64,000 nt of DNA from NCBI RefSeq assembly GCF_021390155.1, contig NZ_CP089985.1:2367001-2431000 (forward strand), in the 5' to 3' direction. The translations under genes and the position numbers were made by a program. The stretch's first letter is position 1; every line of letters begins with the position of its first letter. The notes below the pieces were generated by a model. It did no database searches. It was not told the origin of the DNA and saw only the letters and a program-made list of their open reading frames with translations. The stretch is from Pseudomonas sp. HN11 (GTDB lineage: Bacteria > Pseudomonadota > Gammaproteobacteria > Pseudomonadales > Pseudomonadaceae). Of the stretch, positions 36,248 to 44,219 are shown piece after piece.

Positions 36248-36526
36248 ATGAGCTGGGAAGTTGAATACACGGATGAATTCGGAGACTGGTGGGATGACCT
36301 GGGAACAAAGGAACAAATTTCCGTTTCCGCCAGCGTTGATTTGCTTGGGCTTTTCGGGCCCGGCCTGGGCTTTCCCCATAGCAGCGATATCAAGGGCTCC
36401 CGGCATGGCAACTTGCGAGAGCTGCGCATACAGCACGCAGGGCGGCCATTTCGAGTGGTGTATGCCTTTGATCCACGACGATGCGCGGTGTTGCTGATTG
36501 GGGGACAAGGCAGTAACCATGGCTAA
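36248..36526 (+). pseudogene. higB: HigB/RelE-like (Gp49 family) toxin, C-terminally truncated
   Basis: The first 85 or so residues are a good match to RelE/HigB-type mRNA interferases (VEYTDEFGDWWDDL ... IKGSRHGNLRELRIQHAGRP, then VYAFDPRRCAVLLIGG). Intact relatives continue with a GDK-TG motif and about 25 more residues ending the catalytic C-terminus. Here the frame passes a G5 run, reads GQGSNHG and stops at 92 aa. In the alternative frame the GDK is visible and runs directly into the antitoxin start. The toxin has thus lost its C-terminus by deletion plus frameshift and is probably inactive. Its stop overlaps the antitoxin start by 8 nt. Confidence 0.75.
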
Positions 36527-36823
36527 GAAATTCGATGAACTACAAGCGCGCATGACGCTGGAATCCCGTGCCGAAGCCAAGCTGTTGTTCCAGCAACACC
36601 TGCAGGAAATGCCGCTGCACGAGCTGCGCAAAGCTCAGCAGTTAAGCCAGGCGAGCCTGGCGAAAGCACTGAACATCAACCAGGCGGCCGTCTCCAAGAT
36701 GGAACGCCGTACAGACATGTACATCAGCACGCTGCGTGACTACATCCGTGCGATGGGGGGGAGCTAGAAATCATCGCGACCTTCCCCGATGGCCAGGTCA
36801 AGATCGACAATTTCGCTTATTGA
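36519..36823 (+). pseudogene. higA: HigA-like XRE-family antitoxin, frameshifted in a G7 run
   Basis: From ATG 36519 an 82-aa helix-turn-helix protein is read (LHELRKAQQLSQASLAKAL, INQAAVSKMERRTD), stopping at 36765-36767 right after a run of seven G (36755-36761). With one more G the frame continues ELEIIATFPDGQVKIDNF and stops at 36821-36823, which is the normal conserved C-terminus of this antitoxin family. This is a -1 slip in a homopolymer, either real decay or phase variation, or a sequencing error. Confidence 0.8.
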
Positions 36824-36911
36824 AAACCTTGCAGAAGCCTGGCGCGTGTCGGGCTTTGTTCTATCGGGCTATTTACCATCGCCGTCCCTCGTCATCAGGA
36901 GTTACCGCCCC

Positions 36912-38465
36912 ATGCAGCACCAGTGGGATGAAATGCACCGCACTCGCAAGCCCACGTTCCTGATGTGCGGTGAGCCCCAGGGCGATGTGCTTAATCTCTA
37001 TGTCCACGGTTATTCGGCGTTCTTCAACCGGCAACAACTGGGCAACTTCAAGGCGCAACTGGCGGGCATCGAAGGCTCGACCAACCTGATGCTGTTCTGG
37101 CCGGCGGGGCATTTCCTGGAAAACCTGTTTGCGCCGTTCAAGGACGTGATCGGCGCGATGCTCGGTGGCGGCAGCCTTGGCGCGGCCACCGTGGGCGTGG
37201 GCAAGGCGATTGCCTATTTTCTCGACCACTACAAAAGCGTCGAGGCGCGGGTGGACGAAGTCGCACGGAGCCTACTGCCGGAACTCGCCAGTTTCCTGCA
37301 GGGAGAATCCCTTGAAGTACGGCGTATCAACCTGATCGGCCACTCCCTGGGGGCGCGCATCCTGGTCAAGAGCGTGTTGGCCAACCCGGCAACCGCCAGC
37401 GAGCTGCCTTTGGACAACCTGCTGCTGATGGGGGGGGCGATTTGCACGTCGAGCCCGTGGAATGAGGTCTCGGCGCCGCTCAGGGGGCGTGTGATCAATT
37501 GCCATTCCAGCAAGGACTGGGCCCTGGCCATGAAGCCGGACACCGAGCGTTGTATCGGCCGTTACGCGATCCCCGTGACGCCGGCACTCAAGGGCAAGGT
37601 CACCAACGTGCACTTGGCGACCTTCGATCACGCGGCTTATTGGCCGCAATTGCAGACGGTGGTCCAGTACACCGACCTGTTGCACGAGCGACGCGGCATG
37701 ATCCGCTCGGATCTGCGCAGCGCTGAAGTGCGTTTTGCCGAAGAAGATGTGGAGCTGTTCCCTGCGTTGGTGCAGGCGCGGCCTGAAGAGTTGAAGTTCC
37801 TCGCCGAATTGATGGCGAAAAAGCGCAGTGCATCCATAGATGCCAGCGTGCGCGAGCCGCTCAGGCTGGCCATCGAGTTGCAGCGCATGGGGGGCGATAC
37901 CTTTATGAATCTGGCCCGTGGCCACGGTGTGAGTTACCGCCAGATCGCCGAAGATGTGGTGCAGCGATTGGGGATCAAGTTCGACGAGCCTCTGGATAAG
38001 GTCGAGTTGGCAGCGCTCGAAACCCAGGTCGCAGAAAAGCTCATCGAGCAGTACAAAGACAAACTCAGCCATGCGGATCGACAAGTGTTCGATGCACAAC
38101 TCAAGGCGGCTGCACAAAAGGAACAGGGGTTGTTCAGCCGTTTCGATGTTGGCCGGTCGGCCACCACCGCGTTGAGCGGCACGGCGTTGGCCGGGCTGAC
38201 GGGGTTTATCCTGCGTCGGGGCGCGGCGACCGCAATCCCGATGATGGGCCAGGCGTTGGCGGCGGTAATGCTTTTAGTGAGCGGTGTGCGCGCGTTTTCC
38301 GGCCCGGCATACTCGATCACGACGCTGGCAGTGTTGGTGATCGGTGTGATTCGCCAGCGCTCGGAGCGTGAAGCGCTGAACCAGGAGATGGCCCTGGTGG
38401 TGCAGGTGGTGGAAGCGTTCGACCTGCCGCGGGAGACGGTGATGCGCACGGTTGCGTCCGACTGA
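36912..38465 (+). CDS. DUF726-type alpha/beta hydrolase fused to a YaaW-like domain
   Basis: This 517-aa protein has an alpha/beta-hydrolase half with HGYSAFFN and the nucleophile motif LIGHSLGARIL (DUF726/TMCO4-like). A second region (about residues 300-390: GGDTFMNLARGHGVSYRQIAEDV, then a helical KLIEQYKDKL segment) resembles YaaW/UPF0174 proteins. Two to three C-terminal hydrophobic helices (ALAGLTGFIL, GQALAAVMLLVSGVRAF, SITTLAVLVIGVI) probably anchor it in the inner membrane. AGGAG at 36897-36901 supports this start; a longer frame from 36789 overlaps the antitoxin remnant. Function unknown. Position beside decayed toxin-antitoxin genes marks an accessory spot. Confidence 0.75.
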   Translation: MQHQWDEMHRTRKPTFLMCGEPQGDVLNLYVHGYSAFFNRQQLGNFKAQLAGIEGSTNLMLFWPAGHFLENLFAPFKDVIGAMLGGGSLGAATVGVGKAIAYFLDHYKSVEARVDEVARSLLPELASFLQGESLEVRRINLIGHSLGARILVKSVLANPATASELPLDNLLLMGGAICTSSPWNEVSAPLRGRVINCHSSKDWALAMKPDTERCIGRYAIPVTPALKGKVTNVHLATFDHAAYWPQLQTVVQYTDLLHERRGMIRSDLRSAEVRFAEEDVELFPALVQARPEELKFLAELMAKKRSASIDASVREPLRLAIELQRMGGDTFMNLARGHGVSYRQIAEDVVQRLGIKFDEPLDKVELAALETQVAEKLIEQYKDKLSHADRQVFDAQLKAAAQKEQGLFSRFDVGRSATTALSGTALAGLTGFILRRGAATAIPMMGQALAAVMLLVSGVRAFSGPAYSITTLAVLVIGVIRQRSEREALNQEMALVVQVVEAFDLPRETVMRTVASD

Positions 38466-38505
38466 TAAGCTGTGCCTCCATCGAGTGTGTTGCCTGGGAT
38501 ACCGC

Positions 38506-39825
38506 GTGAAATTCAGCCTGCCAAAAATCGCTACTGCCCCGTTTTGCCCGCCGGAGGTGGCCGGCTCTGTCGCCGTTGACCCCAAGGCTTCTTTCTTCAA
38601 ACGCATCCTCATGTTTGCGGGGCCCGGCCTGCTGATCTCCATCGGCTACATGGACCCGGGCAACTGGGCCACGGCCATCGAGGCCGGTTCGCGCTACGGT
38701 TACAGCCTATTGTTCGTGGTGCTGTTGGCCAGCTTGGCGGGGATGGCGGTGCAGTGCCTGTGCTCGCGGCTGGGCATCGCTACTGGCAAGGACCTGGCGC
38801 AACTGTGCCGTGAACGCTACAGCAAGCGTTCCTCACGCACCCAGTGGGCGTTGGCGGAAATCTCCATCATCGCCACCGACCTTGCCGAAGTGCTGGGCTG
38901 TGCCCTGGCATTTCACTTGCTGCTGGGGGTGTCGCTGACCACCGGTATCGTGATCACCGCTTTTGATACATTGCTGATCCTGGCCCTGCAAAACCGGGGT
39001 TTCCGCCGGTTGGAAGCGATCATGCTGGCGCTGGTGGCGACTATCGGCGTGTGCTTCTTCATCGAACTGGTATTGATCAAGCCTTACTGGCCGGACGTGT
39101 TCAGCGGTTTCACTCCGTCACTGTCGGCCATCAGCGATGCTGCGCCGCTGTACCTGGCCATCGGTATCCTCGGTGCTACGGTGATGCCCCATAACCTCTA
39201 CCTGCACAGTTCCATCGTGCAAACCCGACTGATCGGCAAGGACCTCGCCAGCAAACAGGACGCGGTCAAGTTGGCGCGCATTGACACCATCGGCTCACTG
39301 GCCCTGGCCCTGTTGGTCAACGCTGCAATCCTGGTGCTCGCCGCCGCGGCCTTCCACAAGACGGGCCATACCGACGTCGTCGAGATCCAGGACGCCTACC
39401 ACCTGCTTGACCCACTGGTCGGTGGTGCCTTCGCCAGCATCCTGTTCGGCATTGCGTTGCTGGCCTCCGGGCAAAGCTCAACGTTCACCGGCACCATCGC
39501 CGGGCAGGTGATCATGGAAGGCTACCTCAACCTGCGCATTCCCTGCTGGCAGCGGCGCCTGATCACTCGCGGGCTGGCACTGATCCCGGCGTTCCTGGGG
39601 GTTTGGCTGATGGGCGACGATGCCATCGGCAAACTGCTGATCCTCAGTCAGGTGGTGCTCAGCCTGCAGTTGCCATTTGCGCTGTACCCGCTGATACGCA
39701 TGACCGGTGATAAACAGTTGATGGGGCCGTTTGTGAATCGGCTGCCGACTCGCTTGCTGGCGTGGTTCCTGTTTGCGGTGATCAGTGGGGCGAATGCGTG
39801 GCTGATTGGGCAGTGGGTGTTCTGA
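38506..39825 (+). CDS. mntH: Nramp-family divalent metal:proton symporter MntH
   Basis: This 439-aa inner-membrane Mn2+/Fe2+ importer has the Nramp signatures: the metal-site segment GYMDPGNWATAIEAG in helix 1 and ILGATVMPHNLYLHSSIVQTR in helix 6. About eleven membrane helices are visible. The GTG at 38506 (GGGA upstream) is preferred; ATG 38452 lies inside the previous gene and adds 18 non-conserved residues. No MntR box or Mn riboswitch could be recognised in the 40 bp upstream. Confidence 0.95.
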   Translation: MKFSLPKIATAPFCPPEVAGSVAVDPKASFFKRILMFAGPGLLISIGYMDPGNWATAIEAGSRYGYSLLFVVLLASLAGMAVQCLCSRLGIATGKDLAQLCRERYSKRSSRTQWALAEISIIATDLAEVLGCALAFHLLLGVSLTTGIVITAFDTLLILALQNRGFRRLEAIMLALVATIGVCFFIELVLIKPYWPDVFSGFTPSLSAISDAAPLYLAIGILGATVMPHNLYLHSSIVQTRLIGKDLASKQDAVKLARIDTIGSLALALLVNAAILVLAAAAFHKTGHTDVVEIQDAYHLLDPLVGGAFASILFGIALLASGQSSTFTGTIAGQVIMEGYLNLRIPCWQRRLITRGLALIPAFLGVWLMGDDAIGKLLILSQVVLSLQLPFALYPLIRMTGDKQLMGPFVNRLPTRLLAWFLFAVISGANAWLIGQWVF

Positions 39826-39852
39826 TGTGAGGGCGCATTTGTCTGGTGGGCT

Positions 39853-40085
39853 TCACACCTGGATCGCCAAGGATGTGTATTGGGCAACCTGTGGGTCGGC
39901 GGTTAATAGCCGCATCGGCTCGCTCATGGCGGTTGCCACGATGAGTCGATCAAACGAGTCTTTATGAAGGGGCTCAAGGTCTTTTACCGCAATTAGCCAA
40001 AAGTCGAAGCGCTATCCAAGACGGCCCGACGGCTGGCGGCAGCGGTTCGCTCATCGCGTGACGGTTTGTAGTAGACGAGGTCCAT
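39853..40085 (-). pseudogene. PIN-domain (VapC-like) remnant
   Basis: The minus strand reads DLEPLHKDSFDRLIVATAMS, then LLTADPQVAQY, to a stop at 39853-39855. This is the conserved C-terminal half of a VapC-type PIN ribonuclease, with its DP/SFDRL..A.A and LLT.D signatures. The N-terminal half is missing. A strong ribosome site (GGGAGG) and ATG at 40085 start a 30-codon frame that runs into the region in another frame and stops. It looks like a deleted and frameshifted toxin gene. The rest of 39826-40210 shows only a 7-bp inverted repeat at 40169-40184. Confidence 0.55.
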
Positions 40086-40210
40086 GAAATCCCTCCCAAA
40101 TAGGTTTTGACAGAGTCTGCTCCAGGGCATGAGGCTTTGAAATACTGGCCAGGAAATTCAGAATGGAACTACTTCTTGAAGTAGGAAATATCCTCAATGA
40201 CTCCCCTCAC

Positions 40211-41143
40211 TCAGCGATCCCAATAAGGCACCACGCCAAAACACTCCACAAAATAATCAATCACCGTTCGCACCTTCAGCGACAACCGCCGGCTCCCCGG
40301 CCATAGCGCGGCAATTTGTTGCGGCTCCAGGGTGGTCGCCACTTCGTACTCCGTCAGCACTGCCTGCAAGGTGCCTGCACGTAAGCTTTCCCCGATCAAC
40401 CAGGAAGGAAACACCACCAGCCCAAGGCCTTGTTCGGCGGCGTAAGTGAGGGTGTCGGCATGGTTGCCGGTGATCGGACCCTTGACGCTATAAGGTGTCC
40501 AGTCGCCCTTGCCCTTGCGGAAAAACCAGCGCTGCTGGCCGGTGATGCCCTTGTAGGCCAGGCACTGGTGGCTGATCAGTTGGTCAGGGTGTTGTGGCGT
40601 GCCATGCCGCGCCAGGTACGCGGGGCTGGCGGCGATGCGAAAACGTTGGGGCGCGAAGATGCGTGCCTGCATGCTGGAGTCGTTTAGCACGCCGATGCGA
40701 AAGAGCAGGTCGGTGCCATCTTGCAGGGGGTCGACGTAGGTGTCGGTTTGCTGGATATCCAGTTGCAACTTCGGATAACGCCGGCACAACTCGCCAAGCC
40801 ACGGGGAAAGATGGCGCTGGCCAAACACCATGGGTGCATTGATGCGCACCAGGCCGCTGGGCTCGCTTTCCTGCTCCTGCAGGGCTTGGCCGGCGGCTTC
40901 CAGCTGCTCGAGCATCAAGCGCGCATGCCGTCCGAGCAGGCGCCCGGCCTCGGTGGGGCTGACCGCACGGGTGTGACGGTAGAGCAACTGCTGGCCAAGA
41001 GACTGTTCCATGAGCTGAATCTGCCGGGAAATAGAGGAGGGCGCCAGGCCCTCACGTCGCGCCACTTCAGAAAAGCTGCCGAGGTCCAGCACTGCGACGA
41101 ACAGGCGTAACGCCTTGAAACTCAATTCGTTCAAGCCTTGCAT
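40211..41143 (-). CDS. LysR-family transcriptional regulator
   Basis: This 310-aa protein has a LysR helix-turn-helix (ALRLFVAVLDLGSFSEVARREG ... QIQLMEQSLGQQLL), then an effector-binding domain of the CrgA/DmlR type. The start at 41143 follows AAGGAAAA; the frame is open upstream to 41452 but would overlap the divergent transporter gene. It is divergent from the YdcZ-type pair at 41262 and 41755 and probably regulates it (inference). Confidence 0.92.
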   Translation of the reverse strand: MQGLNELSFKALRLFVAVLDLGSFSEVARREGLAPSSISRQIQLMEQSLGQQLLYRHTRAVSPTEAGRLLGRHARLMLEQLEAAGQALQEQESEPSGLVRINAPMVFGQRHLSPWLGELCRRYPKLQLDIQQTDTYVDPLQDGTDLLFRIGVLNDSSMQARIFAPQRFRIAASPAYLARHGTPQHPDQLISHQCLAYKGITGQQRWFFRKGKGDWTPYSVKGPITGNHADTLTYAAEQGLGLVVFPSWLIGESLRAGTLQAVLTEYEVATTLEPQQIAALWPGSRRLSLKVRTVIDYFVECFGVVPYWDR

Positions 41144-41261
41144 TAGGTTTTCCTTCTGTGCGATTTGCGCAAAGGTGTTGTTGGCATGCTCCCATTTATC
41201 GCACAGGACGGCCACCGGATAATGCGCGTCATCCAATCCTTTATTGATGTGCAGGTGATGT

Positions 41262-41750
41262 ATGCAAGCAAGCTCTGTTGAGGGCGTGGCGCGGGCCAAG
41301 CCGAAAAAAAACGGCCTGCGGCTGCTGTTGTTGCCGCTGGTGATCCTGGCCGGCATGGGCCTGTCGGTAGAGGCCGGGTTGCTCGGGCCGCTGGGCGTGC
41401 AAGTGGGGCACTTGTGGGCAACGTTGAGCATCTTTGGCGTGGGCTCGGCCATTCTGTATCTGCTGCTGTTATTCAGCGGCCCGCAAAAGGGCCCCGCGCT
41501 GTCCGAGTTGCCGCGCTGGCAGTTGATTGGCGGTTTCCTGGGGCCGATTTATGTGGTGGTGCTGACCCTCGCCACGCCGCATATCGGTATTGCCATGACC
41601 ATGATCGCGATTTTGTCCGGGCAGGTTGGCAAGAGTGTGCTGATCGACCATTTTGGTTGGTTCGGCGCGCAGCGTAAGCGGATCAATGGCGAGCGCTGGA
41701 TTGCCTTGGCATTGATTGTGGTGGCACTGGTTCTGATTGCACGAGGGTAA
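41262..41750 (+). CDS. YdcZ-type (DUF606) half-size DMT transporter, first of a pair
   Basis: This 162-aa protein has about five hydrophobic helices and the DUF606 pattern (GMGLSVEAGLLGPLG, IGGFLGPIYVVVLT, ILSGQVGKSVLIDHFGWFG). Half-size members of this drug/metabolite family pair to make a full transporter. The stop is 4 nt before the start of the second half at 41755. The substrate is unknown. Confidence 0.88.
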   Translation: MQASSVEGVARAKPKKNGLRLLLLPLVILAGMGLSVEAGLLGPLGVQVGHLWATLSIFGVGSAILYLLLLFSGPQKGPALSELPRWQLIGGFLGPIYVVVLTLATPHIGIAMTMIAILSGQVGKSVLIDHFGWFGAQRKRINGERWIALALIVVALVLIARG

Positions 41751-41754
41751 GACG

Positions 41755-42207
41755 ATGAATCTGATTCTGTTACTGGTAGTGGTGGTGGCCGCGGGAGCGG
41801 TGTTGAGTGTGCAGGCGGCGATCAATGGTCGCTTGGGCCAGGCCGTGGGTGTGCTGCGCGGCAGCCTGGTGACTTTTGTGGTGGGCGCGATTGTCACCGC
41901 GTTGTTGATCTTGTTCTTTGAGCCCGCCCAGTCCGTGAGCTTGCTGGACGTGCCGAAATGGCAGCTCACCGGCGCGTTGTTCGGTGTGGTGTACATGATG
42001 GTGATGGTCGGCGCGGTGCCAGTGGTCGGCACAGCCGTCGCGACCGTCGCAGTCATCGTCGGCCAATTGGGCATGGGCATGCTGATCGACAACTTCGGCT
42101 GGCTGGGCAACCCGGCCATCGAACTGTCGGGTGCCCGAATCGTGGCGATGGCCTGCCTGGCACTGGCCCTGGTGTTCATGTACCGCAGCAATACCTGCAC
42201 CGACTGA
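41755..42207 (+). CDS. YdcZ-type (DUF606) half-size DMT transporter, second of a pair
   Basis: This 150-aa protein shares the same fold as its upstream partner (SVQAAINGRLGQAVG, LTGALFGVVYMMVMVGAVP, IVGQLGMGMLIDNFGWLG), with about five helices. Tandem genes with 4-nt spacing point to a heterodimer whose halves insert in opposite orientations. ATG 41755 is preferred over an upstream in-frame ATG at 41737 inside the previous gene. Confidence 0.88.
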   Translation: MNLILLLVVVVAAGAVLSVQAAINGRLGQAVGVLRGSLVTFVVGAIVTALLILFFEPAQSVSLLDVPKWQLTGALFGVVYMMVMVGAVPVVGTAVATVAVIVGQLGMGMLIDNFGWLGNPAIELSGARIVAMACLALALVFMYRSNTCTD

Positions 42208-42296
42208 TCGTTTGAACCATTGCTGGCGGGCCGCAGTCACTGCTTAAGGTGCCGGCGCCCGCCGCACCGGGACGACCATGAAAAAGGAGTCTGACC

Positions 42297-42467
42297 ATGC
42301 CAGATAAAACCTGTGCCTGCCCACACTGCAAGTGTGTGCTGGGAGCTGATGCGGTAATGAAGGACGGCAAGGGCTATTGCTGTCAGGGCTGCGCCGAGCA
42401 CCACGCGCATGGTGAGCCGTGCGCGGCGGCCACGGGGTGCGAGTGCGCCAAGTCGGCCAACGGCTGA
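42297..42467 (+). CDS. Small bacterial metallothionein (SmtA/PmtA type)
   Basis: This 56-aa protein has ten cysteines (6, 8, 11, 13, 28, 29, 32, 42, 48, 50) and four histidines (10, 35, 36, 38), arranged CACPHCKC ... YCCQGCAEHH ... CAAATGCEC, the pseudomonad metallothionein pattern for Zn/Cd binding. AAGGAG lies 7-8 nt before the ATG. It stands alone after the transporter pair. The middle GYCCQGC segment is the zinc-finger-like part. Confidence 0.93.
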   Translation: MPDKTCACPHCKCVLGADAVMKDGKGYCCQGCAEHHAHGEPCAAATGCECAKSANG

Positions 42468-42475
42468 ACGTGTGC

Positions 42476-42507
42476 AAAAATATGGGAACTGGCAAGCCAG
42501 TTCCCAT
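42476..42507 (-). terminator. Terminator of the minus-strand gene at 42517 (may be bidirectional)
   Basis: A 12-bp perfect stem ATGGGAACTGGC / GCCAGTTCCCAT (42482-42507) has a 2-nt loop and is followed on the minus strand by ATTTTTG. It sits between the convergent metallothionein gene and the small gene at 42517. Confidence 0.85.
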
Positions 42508-42516
42508 GGGTATGGC

Positions 42517-42789
42517 CTACTGGGTTTCCAGTTCGAGCCGCAGGCTGTGGTCGGACAGACGTTGGCTGTCTTTTACAACCGCGCTGGTGCGCCGCCCCTC
42601 GAGTGCAAACACCACTGTTTGCGCCTCATGCAGGTCGTCCGGTAGTGGCTGAAACACCTTCAGTACCATCCAGCCGGGTTGTTGTTGCAAGCTCACGTTG
42701 CACTCGACATGCTTGGCCAGCGGTCCGAACAGAGTGTCCTGGGTGTAGTCAATGCGTGCCCTGCCATTGACCGATTCGGGTAAGTCCAT
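42517..42789 (-). CDS. Small protein of unknown function
   Basis: This 90-aa protein (MDLPESVNGRARIDYTQDTL ... LSDHSLRLELETQ) is predicted cytoplasmic. The start at 42789 is placed 8 nt after GAGGAG; an ATG two codons upstream is too close to that site. It contains WMVLKVFQPLPDDLHEAQTV but no motif I recognise. It follows the DUF6555-like gene by 16 nt on the same strand, so the two are probably co-transcribed. Confidence 0.7.
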   Translation of the reverse strand: MDLPESVNGRARIDYTQDTLFGPLAKHVECNVSLQQQPGWMVLKVFQPLPDDLHEAQTVVFALEGRRTSAVVKDSQRLSDHSLRLELETQ

Positions 42790-42805
42790 GCTCATCTCTC
42801 CTCGA

Positions 42806-43048
42806 TCAAGCCTGGGCGCGTGCATCCGAGCGGCGCCATTGCACGTTGGTGAGACCGGACTTTTCGGCTTGCGCCTGGCTGGTCTTCTTCACCTGCTCGC
42901 GTGAGAAACGGCCAATGCGACCGATGCCTGCGTCACAGCTCGCCCAGTGCCAGGCCTCAACGGTGTCGAGTTTTTCCAGGCGGATGATGAACGACTTGGG
43001 TTCACCGTGCAGGATGTAGTCGATCACAAACAGTTTTGCGTTATTCAT
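42806..43048 (-). CDS. Small protein, probably DUF6555 family
   Basis: This 80-aa protein begins MNNAKLFVIDYILHGEPKSF, with a conserved-looking core LDTVEAWHWASCDAGIGRIG. I recall similar small Pseudomonas proteins under DUF6555. The start is the ATG after GGGAGG (spacing about 12 nt). The longer frame from 43165 adds residues that run into the divergent AraC gene. Function unknown. Confidence 0.72.
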   Translation of the reverse strand: MNNAKLFVIDYILHGEPKSFIIRLEKLDTVEAWHWASCDAGIGRIGRFSREQVKKTSQAQAEKSGLTNVQWRRSDARAQA

Positions 43049-43163
43049 TGGCCCATTAAACCTCCCTGTATAAGCAAGTGATCCTCCCTGGCGGTAAAAA
43101 TTCACTCGGATTGTCGAGCGGTGGTCATTACCATGGCGGCTCACCCTTGATTGATGTGTGCCC

Positions 43164-43928
43164 ATGGCCCTGGCCGCGCCCCCCGACCTCAGTAATCACG
43201 CCGTCCCCGTGCAACCCCTGGCGCGCACCTATCCGCGCGGACTGTACGTTGAGCCTCATAGCCACGAGTGGGGCCAGCTGCTCTATGCCATGAGCGGCGT
43301 GATGTGGGTCGAGACCCCGCGCGAAGCCCTGGTGGTGCCGCCTCAGCGTGCGGTGTGGCTGCCGCCGGGAGTGGAGCATGGGATTCGCGTGGTGTCGGAT
43401 TTGCAGATGCGCAACATCTACTTGCGCCCGGCGCTGGCGGCCACGCTGGACAGCCAAGTGCAGGTCATCGAAGTCGGTGGTTTGCTGCGTGAGCTGATCG
43501 TCACGTTGGTGGAGGAAGGCGATAGTGGTGAGGCGGCGTACTACGACGCGGTCGTCAACCTGGCCTTGCTGGAGCTGCAAAGGGCACGTCGCTCGCAGAT
43601 TCGCATCGCCATGCCGGTGGAGGCGGACCGTCGGCTGATCAGCGCATGCCAGGCGGTCATGGCTGCGCCATCGCTGGAGATCTCTTTCGAGCACCATGCC
43701 GAAACAGCCGGTGCCAGTGTGCGCACCTTGTCGCGGCTGTTCCAGAACAACCTGGGCATGGGCTTCGCCCAATGGCGGCGGCAGGTGCAGTTGGCTACAG
43801 CGGTGGCGGAGTTGATTCAGGGGCAGTCGGTCAGCAGCATCGCGCGTTCGCTCGGCTACTCCCCGAGCAGTTTCAGCGACATGTTCCGCCGCGAACTCGG
43901 CGTGGCGCCTTCGCACTACATCGGTTGA
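43164..43928 (+). CDS. AraC-family transcriptional regulator (cupin plus double helix-turn-helix)
   Basis: This 254-aa protein has an N-terminal cupin-like sensor (YVEPHSHEWGQLLYAMSGVMWV) and C-terminal AraC helices (VRTLSRLFQNNLGMGFAQWRR, SIARSLGYSPSSFSDMFRRELG), the NimR/YeaM-like layout. ATG 43164 is chosen; a GTG two codons upstream is possible. It precedes the xapX-like and quinone-oxidoreductase genes, which it may control through the repeats at 43933-43971. Confidence 0.9.
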   Translation: MALAAPPDLSNHAVPVQPLARTYPRGLYVEPHSHEWGQLLYAMSGVMWVETPREALVVPPQRAVWLPPGVEHGIRVVSDLQMRNIYLRPALAATLDSQVQVIEVGGLLRELIVTLVEEGDSGEAAYYDAVVNLALLELQRARRSQIRIAMPVEADRRLISACQAVMAAPSLEISFEHHAETAGASVRTLSRLFQNNLGMGFAQWRRQVQLATAVAELIQGQSVSSIARSLGYSPSSFSDMFRRELGVAPSHYIG

Positions 43929-43932
43929 GTGT

Positions 43933-43971
43933 TTGGCCGAAATCCTGAAGCACTTGGCCGATGCTTCAGGA
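43933..43971. promoter_or_regulatory. Direct and inverted repeats between araC-type gene and xapX
   Basis: TTGGCCGA occurs at 43933-43940 and 43954-43961 (21 nt apart, about two helical turns). TCCTGAAGCA / TGCTTCAGGA form a 10-bp inverted repeat at 43943-43971. Without a T-run this looks more like an AraC-type operator than a terminator. Confidence 0.4.
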
Positions 43972-44016
43972 GTGCACTCCCTACACTGAGCGCATCCACC
44001 CACAAGGCGCCGCCCT

Positions 44017-44190
44017 ATGAACTACCTGATTTCCCTCGCTATCGGCCTGTTTGTCGGTGTGATCTATGGTGCCTTGGACTTCCGCTCGCCCGCGCCGCCG
44101 GCGATTGCGCTGATAGGCCTGATGGGCATGCTGCTGGGCGAAAAGCTCTGGCCCATGGGGCGGCAACTGGTGATTGCCTGGTTCTCCTGA
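44017..44190 (+). CDS. XapX-domain (DUF1427) small membrane protein
   Basis: This 57-aa protein has two hydrophobic helices (YLISLAIGLFVGVIYGAL, PPAIALIGLMGMLLGEKLW), the XapX-domain pattern of a short inner-membrane protein whose function is unknown. It lies 29 nt upstream of the quinone-oxidoreductase gene and is probably co-transcribed with it. Confidence 0.85.
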   Translation: MNYLISLAIGLFVGVIYGALDFRSPAPPAIALIGLMGMLLGEKLWPMGRQLVIAWFS

Positions 44191-44219
44191 TCTCTTTTTC
44201 AACTTGATGGATATTGGCC

